A model generated the notes under the pieces. That model had not been told where the DNA came from and did not search any database. It saw only the letters and a list, made by a program, of their open reading frames with translations. Below, piece by piece: positions 38,901 through 47,833 of a stretch of DNA of 64,000 bases (position 1 is its first letter; each line of letters begins with the position of its first letter). The DNA comes from Roseiarcus sp963709185 (GTDB lineage: Bacteria > Pseudomonadota > Alphaproteobacteria > Rhizobiales > Beijerinckiaceae): NCBI GenBank assembly GCA_963709185.1, contig CAVPVQ010000014.1, forward strand, positions 104,001 to 168,000. Direction: 5' to 3'. Position numbers and translations under genes: made by a program.

Positions 38901-40365
38901 TGACCTCGAAACGGCTCTTGGCGTCGCCTACCGTCTCGGCGCTCCCCAGCAACAGGATGCCGCCTTCGCGCAAGGCGAAGTGGAAGAAGGCGATCACCTT
39001 TTCCTGGGCTTCGGGGCGCAGGTAGATCAGCAGGTTGCGGCAGGAAACGAGATCGAGGCGCGAGAACGGCGGATCGGTCAGGACGTCCTGGACGGCGAAG
39101 ACGATGGTCGCGCGCAGTTCGGGCAGTATCCGGTAGCCGTGATCGTCCTTCGAAAAGAAGCGCGCCAGCCGCTCGGGCGGCACCTCCGCCGCGATGGTTT
39201 CGGGATAGAGTCCTTCCCGGGCCGTGGCGACCGCGTCAGCATCAACGTCGGACGCAAAGATCTGCAGCTTGATCTCGCGTTTCGCCGCGGTGATCTCCTC
39301 GCGAAACAGCATGGCCAGGGAATAGGTTTCCTCGCCCGTGCTGCATCCGGCGATCCACACGCGCAGCGGCTCGTCGACCGAATGGCTGCGGACCAGATCG
39401 GGGATGACCTTCTCCGACAGCAGCTCGAACACCTTGGGATCGCGGAAAAAGCTGGTGACGTTGATCAGCAGATCGGTGGCGAGATGGTCGAGCTCTTTCG
39501 GATCGTTGCGCAACAGGTCGAGATAGCGCGCCATGTCGTCGGTGCCGACTGCGGCCATTGCCATGCGGCGCTCGATCCGCCGCCGCAGCGTGCCTTCCTT
39601 GTAGAGCCTGAAGTCGTGGGATTTCCTGGCCCGCAGGAGGCTGATGATCTCCGGCAGCCAGTCCGGCGGCCGATCCGGCGGATCTTGGGCGCTCGCCGCT
39701 CGCGTGACCGCCATGCGACGATGGAACGTCACGAGCGCGTCGGGAATGTTGGCCAACGGCAGGACGAGATCGACGGCCCCCGTCATGATCGCGCTCCGGG
39801 GCATGCCGTCGTAGCTTGCTTCGCTGGGATCCTGGGCGATCACCAGGCCGCCCATTTCCTTGACGGCCTTGAGACCCAGGCTGCCGTCGGCGCCCGTTCC
39901 CGAGAGGATCACGCAGATCGCGCGCTCCCCATATTCCTCCGCCAGGGACCGCAGCAGGAAGTCGAACGGCAGACGTGCGCCGTGCGGCGCTTGCGGTTGC
40001 GAGAGGCGCAGGCGGCCCTTGCCGACGGATAGATAGGTCCCTGGCGGAATGACGTACAGGTGCTCGCGCTCGAGGCGCATCCCGTCGACGGCCTGCCTCA
40101 CCGCCATCGTGGTGTGGTGCGCCAGCAGCTCCGGCATCATGCTTTCATGCGTCGGGTCGAGATGCTGCACCAGGATGAACGCCATGCCGGTCGTCGGCGG
40201 CAGAGCCCCCACGAGCTTGGTGCAGGCCTCGAGACCGCCCGCCGAGGCGCCGATGCCGACGACCGGAAAGTCGTCCGGTCCCTGAGGCGGTCCGCGGGCG
40301 GTCAGATCCGGACCAGCGAGGGGTGTTTTGCCCATGGCGTTCGAAGATGGCCGGTCTCTTGGCAT
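35965..40365 (-). CDS. CheB-CheR-PAS hybrid histidine kinase with two receiver domains and FixJ/LuxR-type HTH
   Basis: This 1466-residue signalling protein has the following order. CheB methylesterase (about 33-225: VVGIGASAGG, LSGTGADGS). CheR methyltransferase (about 240-505: GCSTGEETYSLAM near 336). Long coiled coil (NEEALSVNEEYQSTNEEL) and PAS. HisKA with His885 (ASHDLRQPLQAL). HATPase (NLLSNALKYT). REC1 near 1125-1250 (VIEDDSEVREL, ILADYNLPNG). REC2 from about 1265 (FVVDDDKHVREG, LLVDGYLPGMTG). Terminal LuxR/FixJ HTH at about 1395-1460 (LTPRQRQIMEMVLAGHPSKNIA). The last two domains are normally a separate FixJ-like regulator. ATG 40365 has AAGGTG upstream. A perfect FixK box lies about 80 bases upstream. 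Confidence 0.9.
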   Translation of the reverse strand: MPRDRPSSNAMGKTPLAGPDLTARGPPQGPDDFPVVGIGASAGGLEACTKLVGALPPTTGMAFILVQHLDPTHESMMPELLAHHTTMAVRQAVDGMRLEREHLYVIPPGTYLSVGKGRLRLSQPQAPHGARLPFDFLLRSLAEEYGERAICVILSGTGADGSLGLKAVKEMGGLVIAQDPSEASYDGMPRSAIMTGAVDLVLPLANIPDALVTFHRRMAVTRAASAQDPPDRPPDWLPEIISLLRARKSHDFRLYKEGTLRRRIERRMAMAAVGTDDMARYLDLLRNDPKELDHLATDLLINVTSFFRDPKVFELLSEKVIPDLVRSHSVDEPLRVWIAGCSTGEETYSLAMLFREEITAAKREIKLQIFASDVDADAVATAREGLYPETIAAEVPPERLARFFSKDDHGYRILPELRATIVFAVQDVLTDPPFSRLDLVSCRNLLIYLRPEAQEKVIAFFHFALREGGILLLGSAETVGDAKSRFEVISKAERLYRHIGRSRPGEVGFLFADGGARQPARASPSPPPSRQAALADACRRLVMETYAPAAVLISRKFECLYSLGPTERYLQVPQGHPNYDLLAMVRPHLRTKLRAAIHQAIQAKARVLIPGGRTNHEGKTGAFAIAVQPTVVDGEDLLLICFIDDPAPAQKLSRAKTTHDTDQVVDLRQQLDATQMELQAAIWSLKTSDEEQKAINEEALSVNEEYQSTNEELLTSKEELQSMNEELTALNSQLQETLERQRTTASDLQNILYSTDVATIFLDIDLDIRFFTPATKSLFNIIPTDIGRPLADLNSLAADSGLLSDARTVLQALSPLEREIQARDGLWYSRRILPYRAQDDRVEGVVITFVDITERRRAADALESAKREAQQANTAKSRFLAAASHDLRQPLQALSLMRGVLARKIRDDKKEEALALVTRLDETSAAMTGMLNTLLDINQLEAGTVHPQFVGFPIDDLLDRLRDEFNYHAGAQSLALRVVRCGLFVYSDPRLLEQMLRNLLSNALKYTKRGKVLLGCRRHGGILRIEVWDTGVGIAEQDLRAIFDEYHQLGNAARERSLGLGLGLSIVQRLATLLGHPVHVRSQPGKGSVFSIDVMLPAGAALPEGETSPVAKLAMAGEPRRTGAIMVIEDDSEVRELLDVVLSAEGHRTTTAEDGAAALALLGGAFRPDVILADYNLPNGKDGLSVAAKVREILHRQVPVIILTGDISTDTLKRIAGQDCVQLNKPVKATELTEAIQRLMTRPQALSLHHVPLAANPVQPPDTPVIFVVDDDKHVREGVRSLLEADGRTVEDFESCEAFLEAYRPGRQGCLLVDGYLPGMTGLELLQRLKDGDGRLPAIMITGNSDVPMAVQAMKSGASDFIEKPIGRDELLTAVNRALEQSQDASKLAAWRRDAREHVGKLTPRQRQIMEMVLAGHPSKNIAADLNLSQRTVENHRAQIMRKTGAKSLPALARLALSAGLAEARR

Positions 40366-40439
40366 GCAGATTCACCTTTGCCCGGACGGATGTCGTGTAT
40401 CGGAAGGTCAGTAATATAGGCGCCGGCGCCGGCGGGCCG

Positions 40440-40453
40440 TTGATCCGGATCAA
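40440..40453. promoter_or_regulatory. FixK/FNR box TTGATCCGGATCAA
   Basis: This is a perfect palindrome of the FixK/FNR consensus TTGAT-N4-ATCAA. Its centre lies about 81 bases before the start of the hybrid kinase gene, so activation at -41.5 would give a leader of about 40 bases. It differs from the TTGCG boxes at the left end, so a second FNR-family regulator is implied. Confidence 0.8.
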
Positions 40454-40544
40454 TCGCCGCCGCGCACAGGCCTGGAACAGCGCAGTGTCGCACACCAAAC
40501 GGCATCGCGCCACGAGACAGGTCTCCGCGGGGGGAGCCTGGGGC

Positions 40545-40558
40545 TGAGTAGTTTCCGA
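40545..40558 (+). promoter_or_regulatory. Shared motif TGAGTAGTTTCCGA upstream of the response regulator
   Basis: The motif lies about 130 bases before the response-regulator start, in the divergent gap 40366-40689. A preceding GGTCTCCGC at 40520 also precedes the minus-strand copy near 35800, so the similarity extends beyond the core motif. Confidence 0.5.
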
Positions 40559-40689
40559 ACCTGCTTTCGCGCACGGCTCGCTCTATCCTGGCGACGCTAA
40601 TGCCATTGTCGCTGTTTCGCCGTCGCTTTGGAGCCGCGTCCGTATGACACCGGCGGGGCGCATCGGCCGGCTCGGGTGCGGGGGGCGCG

Positions 40690-41103
40690 ATGAACCTGTT
40701 AAATCGGAAGCGCGAGGGGCCGGGAACGCAGGCGCCGTTCCAGGCCCTGCGCGTTCTCGTCATGGAGGACAACGCGATCATCGGAATGCTCTTCGCCGAC
40801 CTCCTGGCGGAAATGGGTCATGCTGTCTGCGCAATCGAAGCGACCAAGGAAGCGGCGGTCGCCGCGGCCGCGCGGTATGAACCGGACTTGATGATCGTGG
40901 ATGCTGCCTTGAGCGACGGCAGCGGCCTGGCGGCGGTCGACGAGATATTGCGCGGCGGCTTTATTCCCCACGTCTTCGTCAGCGGCGACACGGCGTCGGT
41001 ACTTGCCGCCAAACCCGGCGCCATCGTACTTCAGAAGCCCTTCCGTGATCCGGATCTTGCGAGGGCTATTCAGCGCGCGCTCAGCAAAGCGGGCAATTCT
41101 TAG
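40690..41103 (+). CDS. Single-domain response regulator
   Basis: The 137-residue protein is a receiver domain only: VLVMEDNAIIGMLFADLLAEMG (acidic pocket), the phosphoacceptor Asp in DLMIVDAALSDGSG, the Thr/Ser position in HVFVSGD and the Lys in VLQKPF. It has no output domain, so it probably acts by protein contact or as a phosphate sink. It is divergent from the hybrid kinase gene and is a plausible partner of it, though nothing in the sequence proves this. Confidence 0.85.
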   Translation: MNLLNRKREGPGTQAPFQALRVLVMEDNAIIGMLFADLLAEMGHAVCAIEATKEAAVAAAARYEPDLMIVDAALSDGSGLAAVDEILRGGFIPHVFVSGDTASVLAAKPGAIVLQKPFRDPDLARAIQRALSKAGNS

Positions 41104-41352
41104 CACAATCCAAAACTCATGGCACCTCCCGTGCCAGACACCCCCGATACCGCTCGTATCAATAGCGTTGATCAATGCAGTCGCCGGGTTCCAGTGCTGA
41201 CCGCCGAGGCTGTCATATGAAATAAGTTTCCGCCCCTTCTTGATCTTTTTGACATCATTTTGCTGGCGGGCTTCCTGATGTTCAGATTGGTCTTGCAATT
41301 ATTTGATACGACAAAGAAATTTTCTTTATCAGATATCCAGGACTTTCGCAGA

Positions 41353-41450
41353 CTATCGAAGTCTAACAACTGCCTCGCGTCGCAGCCGCTATCCCCTACT
41401 ATCCGACACCCGCCTTTTTCTACGACCCGTCACGCCCACTCGATTGTTTT
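41353..41450 (+). repeat. Imperfect direct repeat, right copy (possible island boundary)
   Basis: This is the counterpart of 2530-2625 in the same orientation, with matching blocks at the same spacing. Weaker similarity continues to about 41605. It lies in the 41104-41758 gap between the response regulator and the end of the NACHT gene; no gene was found in this gap. The gap is visibly more AT-rich than its neighbours, in keeping with a boundary. Confidence 0.65.
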
Positions 41451-41758
41451 TTGATCGTATAAGCTATTGAAAAAACGGGCAAATATCTTCGGCGTGGCGG
41501 CATTCTTCCCGCCAGAGCACCGTCAAAAAGTCACGCTTTTGAAATTGCTGCGGAAATTGCTCGAAAAATTTTTTGCGCGCTTTCACGGACTATCGCTCTC
41601 AATCGATCGATTTTTTCGATCCGACTTCGCGTGAGGCATGGCAGCACAGTCTCGAAACTACCGTCAGACCGACATTGCCGCAAGCGATTGGCCGCCCATC
41701 TGGCCTGAGCTTCCTGTGCGCCGCATGCCGCACATTACGGGAAGACGCGCCGCGAGCC

Positions 41759-44700
41759 TTAGGGCGACAAGGAAGGCGTAATAACCTCCAATAGGCTCCG
41801 GGACAGAGCACATATTAAGTCGGCAACGGCGTCATAGCCCGCGCGAGGAATACGTTCGTCAACCTCCCGCTCAAGCAAGCTGGTGCAACGCTGTATGACC
41901 TCTGAATCGAGCGCGCCGGCGGCCGACAGGTACCGCGGAAGCGAGGCAATCTCGCTGACATCTGAAGTCTCCATTAGTCGCTTCTTGAGCAACGCTAATG
42001 CGTCGGCATCCCCAGCGAGGCGCTCCACGATTGCTCGGTTCGCGAATTCTTGAAAGTCCCAATTCGAACGGCATCGGGCGAGCAATCATCGCCAAAACGA
42101 CCTGGATGAAATCCTCGGCCTGGCTTCGCGCAGAAGACAGATGCAATGCAGTGACCCAATCCGCGTGTCGCCGACCGATATCCATCGGATCGATCTGAAT
42201 TTGATCGAGCAATGGATCAGTCGGGCGCGAGCAGTGATAACGCGACTACCTCGGGCCGCTGCCCCCTCTTCAGCGCGTTCTGCAGATGGGAAATGACGTC
42301 GGGCCTGTCTCGGTACTGGTCGCGCAGGATATAGGCGATCTCGAGCTGCAATCGCTGGACCGCCCATGGCGATTGCCGCTCGTGTTGTCCGGAAACCTCT
42401 CGTCCAAACACCCGCCAGCAATGCCGGAGGAGTAGCTCACTCGATGGCAATTCGCGAGCTACGGCGAGAAAGCTTCTGAGACCCAGCGTGGTGTCAGTGC
42501 GATCAATGAAGCTCAAAAAGTCTCGACGGACGGCGGCAGAGGCGCTTAGGTGCGGAGCGAGACAATCCCACAGGTGCCCTTCATCCGCTCCGAAGTCGCC
42601 AAAGCGTGACGCTAGATCCTGGCCGAACGCGGCCGAGAGCTCCTCCCAGCGCTCGGCCATAAGCGCCATCAAACTATCGCTCTCCTGCCCATAGCCTGTC
42701 GCCCGACCTGATATTCAGCGGCTTGTCGCCATACTCAACCATCGGAACGACTTCGTTGAGGCGGCCAAGGATCAAGATGGCGGCAAACGCCGCAGCGCGT
42801 CGTTCGTGTAAATCGGGCCCTACGGCATGAAGGTCACGATGAAGCTTGGCGAGATGTTGCGCGTCCGCACCGGTCGCCCCACGCATGACAGTCCGGTGGT
42901 AGGAGATCGAGGCGGCGATCTTGAGCTCACCGTCTACCTCGATGTCGTAGTCGGACAGGATCGCATTCAGAGAGGGGCGCGCCGTCGCCTCCAGCGAGGC
43001 TGTTTCCGCGATATCTCCTCGCAATTCGACCGGGAGAGGATTCGCGAACGCTAGGACGGATGCGCGAATTTCGGCATCGTCCTTGTAAGCCAGCGCAAGC
43101 ACCGCGAGCGGCGGCGCTCGCTCTTTCAGTGTCTCGAGAGCGTACTGCCGCACACGTGCGTTGCCTGAAAAATGCGTCAGTAACGACGTTGAGGGATCAA
43201 AAGCCGGCGCGCCTTGGTCGATCTTCCCGAGAAGCGCGTCCACCACCTCATCGTCTGTGGACGTGCAGCCGAGAGCAACAAACCCCTTAGCGATAAGGTC
43301 GAAGCGAGGTCTTTCCCCATGCATCAACGCGAACAATCGTGTCCGGCAAACCTCTGGGTCGAGGATAATCTTCGGCAAAATCGCTGCGAGATTGTCGAGC
43401 CTCTTGTCCTCCCAGCCGGCAGCGTCGTCCAAAAACTTCGCAACGATCGGATCTGATCTACCCCAACCCTCCACCAAGGGTCGTACAGCCCAAAATTCCC
43501 CCCAACCTTGTTGCGACTGGGATATCGAAATCAAAAAGTCTCTGAGTTCGTCACCGCGCAGGGCCTGGATGAGCGCCTGGAAATTGTGAAGGCTGTGACT
43601 CCCCCATTCCGATTTAATCGATGCAATGACGGCCGTGCGGATATCGCCGTGGGCAGTCGCAAAGGGAATGAGCTGATCCCAAACCTCATCGTGTGAAAGC
43701 GAAAACGGATATTTCTCCTTGAGTTCCCGCCGCACCCAATCGGCAACGGACTGATTTGAGGGCGAACAGCGCACCAGATAGTGCATCGCCAACTCTCGTT
43801 CGAAGTCACGGCGGGCACCACTCCCGCGCGTTACGGCAGTGAGCGCCACTTTAATGATTGCAGGAATCGTCTTTCCAAAATTCCGCAAGCAACGCCCTCG
43901 CGCTTGGTCTGTCCCAGAAGTCGATTTCAGGGAATTCTGACAGCAGCCCGACGAGAGCATCGCGGTCTGAGGCCTCGGCTCTGCCGTTCGCGGCCCTCCC
44001 AGCAATCCCAACGAGCCTGAGTGTCGGGTCCAGCGAGGTAATTGCTGCGTCGTGCAAATCCGACAGGCCGTCGGTGTCGGGCCAACCGACACTAAGCGCC
44101 TCAAGCACCGCCGCTGCGACCGACAGATCCACCGTCGTTTCCAAAATTGCGCGAAGCCGTAGCTGGATTTCCGCTCGACCTCCAAACATGCGTGCGAGTG
44201 CCCGAGCCGCACTGCGCTGATTGTGTCGCTCTTCGTCGAACAGTCCACCAATGAGCGCAGCCTCTACATCGGCAGTCGGCACCCACGTCGACAAAACATC
44301 GAAGAGCCCACCGAGATATTTCTCTCGCCGTGGCGTCCACCGCGGCATCCTGACATCGACCGGTGTTGCGACTGACTCATCGCCGAGATGAGTGAGAGCA
44401 GACTTGAGAACCTCCCTGCGCACGAGCATCCAAGCCCCACGTTCGATCGTGTTGAACGCGGCACTGATCAATGCTTGCGCGGTTGGGGGAGGCTTGCGCG
44501 ACGGACCGAAAGCGATGTCCGCGAGAAGAACATCGCGACTAACGTGGCTCACGCGGCTGGCGTCTCCATCGCGCGCAGCCTCGATCGCTGCGACAAGATC
44601 TTTGACTTCTGTCGGTCGATCGAGAAGCGAGGTGAGATTCGCTATGACGTTGCGCCAGAGCGGTTCGCCGGACTTCGTGGCTACGAACGAGACAATTTCG

Positions 44701-46705
44701 GCGAACGGCCAACTTCGAATGTGCTCGGCAGCGAGAAACTCCTCGAACACCGCGTGCGCAAACCCGACTTCGCCTGGCGCCCGCTCAGCCAGAAGGCCAA
44801 CGGTTTCCGCATTGACAGCGAGCAGCTCTTCGGCCGCGCGCTGAGCGCGATCAGGCGGGTAGCCAAAGGCCGCGCTGTCCGCCAAATAGTCCCGGATTGC
44901 CTTTCTTGCTTCTTTAAGATCGTACGTGCCGCCTCCGCTCGCGGATCGAGCGACGAAGGCGAGCCGAGCGAGGGCTGACCGACGATCATCTGCATCCTGG
45001 ATGCTTGGAAAGCGCGATTGCGTATCGCCAGCCTCAGTGGCTCGTTGCACGGGATGCGTTTCAATCAGCACGCCGACGAGGCTTTCAACGGCCTGTGCCT
45101 TGTTTCGAGGAAGTGCAATTTGCCGGAGGGAGAGCGCCACTAAGCCAACAAGAAGCAACGGATTTCCGGCTAGAACTGACAGTCGGCGATCTCGTCCGAG
45201 CTCCGCGAAAAACCGATCGAGCCGAGCTTCAATTGGCCCCTTCGTTTCTGCTGCGCTGCTTTGCGACGCCGCTCGCGGCGTCGACCTTTCGAACCAGACT
45301 TCGGCCAGCTTCCGTTGCTGATCCACGGACAGAGGCGCCAGCTCGCCGACGGCCCAACTGCCAGGGACGCTGCCGATCTTGTCCAAACCGCGAGGTCGCG
45401 CGGTTGCGATGGCCGGTACGTCATGCGTCGCGACAAATGAGAGCATCTGCTGCAGCGTCGTTCGAGCCGCCTGCTCGTCGGACCACTCGTCCAAGCCATC
45501 GAGAAGCAGCAGTATGCGCCTCGCATCGATCGCTCTATCCAGGAGTGAAATGAAGTCGGCTGTTAGATTGGGCTGCAGTAGCTCAGCCACAAGCTCCTTC
45601 AAGCCGACGGCCCGCCCTTCACGGGCGCTCAGACGGCTCCACCTCGAAAATGAGAGATGGATCGGTATCAGACCGCCCCAGCGACGGCTGAGTTCGGGAA
45701 ACAAACCCTGATCCATCAGCAGGTCGAGCGCGATGCATCGAAGCAAAGTGCTTTTTCCAGATCCCGCTTCACCCACGATCGCCAGATGACGCCCGGTAGA
45801 TAGCCACGACGTCAGGAGCGTTCGGCGGACATATTCGCGGCGACGGCCTGGGCCCGAGATCGCATCCGCACTGGATGGCGAGGTCCAACTCGACAGCACT
45901 TTCGGTGGCCTTATCCGCTTTCGTCGCGCGCTGTTCCTCGAAAATCGTATCTCGGACCAGGACGTCCGGAATGGCGAAGCGCTGCAAAAGGGATGGAGCC
46001 ACCTCGGGAGCGACAGCCGGTGACAATGGCAAGGAAATTCCGACGTCCAGCAAATGGAAATGAACATCGTAGTATTTGCGAAGTTGTTCGCGGACACGTG
46101 CAAACTCCGCACCATCAAGCCGCGCGCCAAGTTTTGCGGCGGCATCAGGGCCCAAAAACGCTTTGACCCACTCTCTCCCGAAAAAATCGTCGATAATCTC
46201 CGGGTGAGCCCGCAAAAGGTTACTCAGCCCGTCTCCATCACGGGGAACGAAGGCAATCCCGATTTCCTTCAGCGCGGCAGCTTCATACTCAATCGCGTCC
46301 TGCACCTTTGTATCCGCAAGTGAAGCCTGAACCGCCAGGATCAATTTTTCCGATTTCGCAGCCCAGGAGCCCTCGCGGAATGTCTTGACGATGGCCTTCA
46401 CATCGCCTGCAGAAATCGAGTTCGTATCGCTTCGCCTGCCAAACCTCGTATTTGCCGTTGGCCAGACGAACAAAAATGTCGATGCCTTGCTGTGCTTGCC
46501 CAGAGCGCCCGTAGCGCGCCACGTACTCGATGCGCTCGTCTTGGCCAGCCAGGCGATGGCAAAGCCGTTCGAAATTCTCCCAAGTGAGTTCGCCAAAAGG
46601 CAAAACCTGCGGACGCGTTGAAACAGGCGGATGCGCCGGCACCCGGTCTGGGGGTGCATTTAGGTCGGCAGTGATCGAGGGCTGCGACCCTTGGTACTCC
46701 GTCAT
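41759..46705 (-). CDS. Avs-like nuclease-NACHT (STAND) NTPase, multiply frameshifted
   Basis: Correcting six single-base insertions gives exactly 1646 codons plus stop. The N-terminus is a PD-(D/E)XK (Mrr/Cap4-like) nuclease with Glu44, Asp76 and Glu87-x4-Lys92 (QGIDIF, YEVWQAKRY). A NACHT/STAND NTPase follows, with Walker A GEAGSGKST at about residue 311 and Walker B ILLLLDGLDEW at about 400. The remaining 1000 or so residues are a helical, probably HEAT/TPR-like repeat sensor. This architecture matches antiviral STAND proteins, which detect phage proteins and then cleave DNA. Frame breaks lie at about 46420, 45860-45885, 43865, 42680-42700, 42217-42226 and 42058-42062. The gene starts 4 bases after the GNAT toxin gene. 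Confidence 0.82.
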
Positions 46706-46709
46706 CGCG

Positions 46710-47222
46710 CTACCTGAACAGTGCTGCTATTTCGGCCATTGGCCGGAATAGCTTCATCGGTTGGTCTGGAAACGGCAGAAAGCTCTCGCCCTCATAAAAG
46801 CGGCGAGCGTTCTCGTCTTTGGCGTCGACGATGACCGCGAACGAGGCAATCTCGCTCATGGCTGCGCGGCAAAGCGCGTCCGCTAAGAGGAATCGGCCGA
46901 AGCCCTTGCCCTGCTGTCGTCGATCGACGGCGAGCCGACCGAGCAAGGTCGCGGGCACCAAGGGATATTTCGGCAGCTTTCGAACCGTTTCATTCGGCAA
47001 GTCCCTGAGGAGCACCGAGGTCGACGACAGCGTGTAATAGCCCGCGACCGTCCCGTCCGGCAGCAGCAGCACAAACGGCGCGGCCATGTTCTTCCGCGCG
47101 TCCTGGCCCGCCTGCGTCCGGAAATATCGATCGAGCGGCTCTACGCCACTCTCGAACCGCGATCGGTCATGACTTGATGACAGCGGCTCGACGCGGAGCT
47201 TCTCGTCTCTATCGGCGGGCAC
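46710..47222 (-). CDS. GNAT-family acetyltransferase toxin (TacT/AtaT-like)
   Basis: The 170-residue protein has the acetyl-CoA-binding motif RRQQGKGFGRFLL, preceded by the beta-strand LLGRLAVD, and ends with FYEGESFLPFPDQPMKLFRPM, typical of GNAT toxins paired with DUF1778 antitoxins. Such toxins acetylate charged tRNA and block translation. The start is GTG at 47222, 3 bases after the antitoxin stop. The Tyr-containing C-terminal segment and length fit the family. The downstream nuclease-NACHT gene begins 4 bases after the stop, so all three may be one transcript. Confidence 0.88.
   Translation of the reverse strand: MPADRDEKLRVEPLSSSHDRSRFESGVEPLDRYFRTQAGQDARKNMAAPFVLLLPDGTVAGYYTLSSTSVLLRDLPNETVRKLPKYPLVPATLLGRLAVDRRQQGKGFGRFLLADALCRAAMSEIASFAVIVDAKDENARRFYEGESFLPFPDQPMKLFRPMAEIAALFR
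46733..46746. promoter_or_regulatory. Putative operator CGGCCATTGGCCGG upstream of the NACHT gene
   Basis: This 14-bp string is identical to 47553-47566 at the antitoxin promoter and lies 27 bases before the NACHT gene ATG. Here it is embedded in a 27-bp near-palindrome (46726-46752) inside the last codons of the GNAT gene. It may be a binding site for the DUF1778 antitoxin. Chance or coding constraint is the alternative. Confidence 0.4.
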
Positions 47223-47225
47223 GCG

Positions 47226-47528
47226 TCAAACGCCGGCACGCTCGCGATAGCGGCGCACCGTGTCGCGCAGACGCTCGTTGACCGGCGTGGGATTCAGCAG
47301 CGCATCGACGAAGGCCTCGCTATCACGGACGGAGAGCGCGAGTTGGCTGTGCTCCTCGATCGCGCGCCGCGCGGCATCCTGCACGCTAGTCAGAACGAAG
47401 TCGGTCACGCTCCGCCCTTGCAGGGCGGCGGCCCGCTCGATCAAGGTCTTCTGTTCCGCTGTTACGCGGGTTTCCAGACGCTCCGCCCGGGTGCGCCCGC
47501 TCGTCGGCTTGGAAGCGGCTTTCGGCAT
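47226..47528 (-). CDS. DUF1778 (TacA-like) ribbon-helix-helix antitoxin
   Basis: The 100-residue protein has an N-terminal ribbon-helix-helix, RLETRVTAEQKTLIERAAALQGRSVTDFVLTS, and a C-terminal toxin-binding tail with SEAFVDALLNPTPVNERL, the DUF1778 signature. It should neutralise the GNAT toxin and repress the operon. ATG 47528 has GGAG at ideal spacing; the longer reading frame from 47570 runs through the operator and is not used. Confidence 0.9.
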   Translation of the reverse strand: MPKAASKPTSGRTRAERLETRVTAEQKTLIERAAALQGRSVTDFVLTSVQDAARRAIEEHSQLALSVRDSEAFVDALLNPTPVNERLRDTVRRYRERAGV

Positions 47529-47552
47529 GGTTTGATCTCCTGACCCAGTGTA

Positions 47553-47566
47553 CGGCCATTGGCCGG
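47553..47566. promoter_or_regulatory. Putative antitoxin operator CGGCCATTGGCCGG
   Basis: This near-palindrome starts 24 bases before the antitoxin ATG and overlaps TGGCCGGCCA. It is repeated exactly at 46733-46746. A related site (TGTACGGCCAATGCCCGGCCA, 19/21 to 47549-47569) lies at 51169-51189 before imuA. The rest of the 47529-47833 gap shows no gene. Confidence 0.5.
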
Positions 47567-47833
47567 CCATTTCAAGACCCGGTCGGGCGGACAGGATCGG
47601 GCTTCAAACCGAGTTCTCGGAGCTCGTAAAGTCCGCCGCACTCCGCACTGGCGAGGTAACGCCGATATCGGCCATATTGCGCAACGTCGCACATCCTTTT
47701 GGCGCGCGTTGACGGCTGACGAGGCCGCGACGCCGGTCCGCTCACCATAGCCGCCGCCGTGGCGCGACGCTTGCTCGATCCGGGCGCGACGCCACGCTCA
47801 ACGTCGCGCTCCCGGTTCGTAAGGATGGATCGC

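Noticed and set aside
41104..41758. tRNA gene or integrase as cause of the direct repeat
   Set aside because: No cloverleaf or tyrosine-recombinase coding sequence could be recognised here or near 2500-3100.
41573..41794. Small plus-strand reading frame next to the right repeat
   Set aside because: It has no ribosome site and no recognisable features; it overlaps the end of the NACHT gene.
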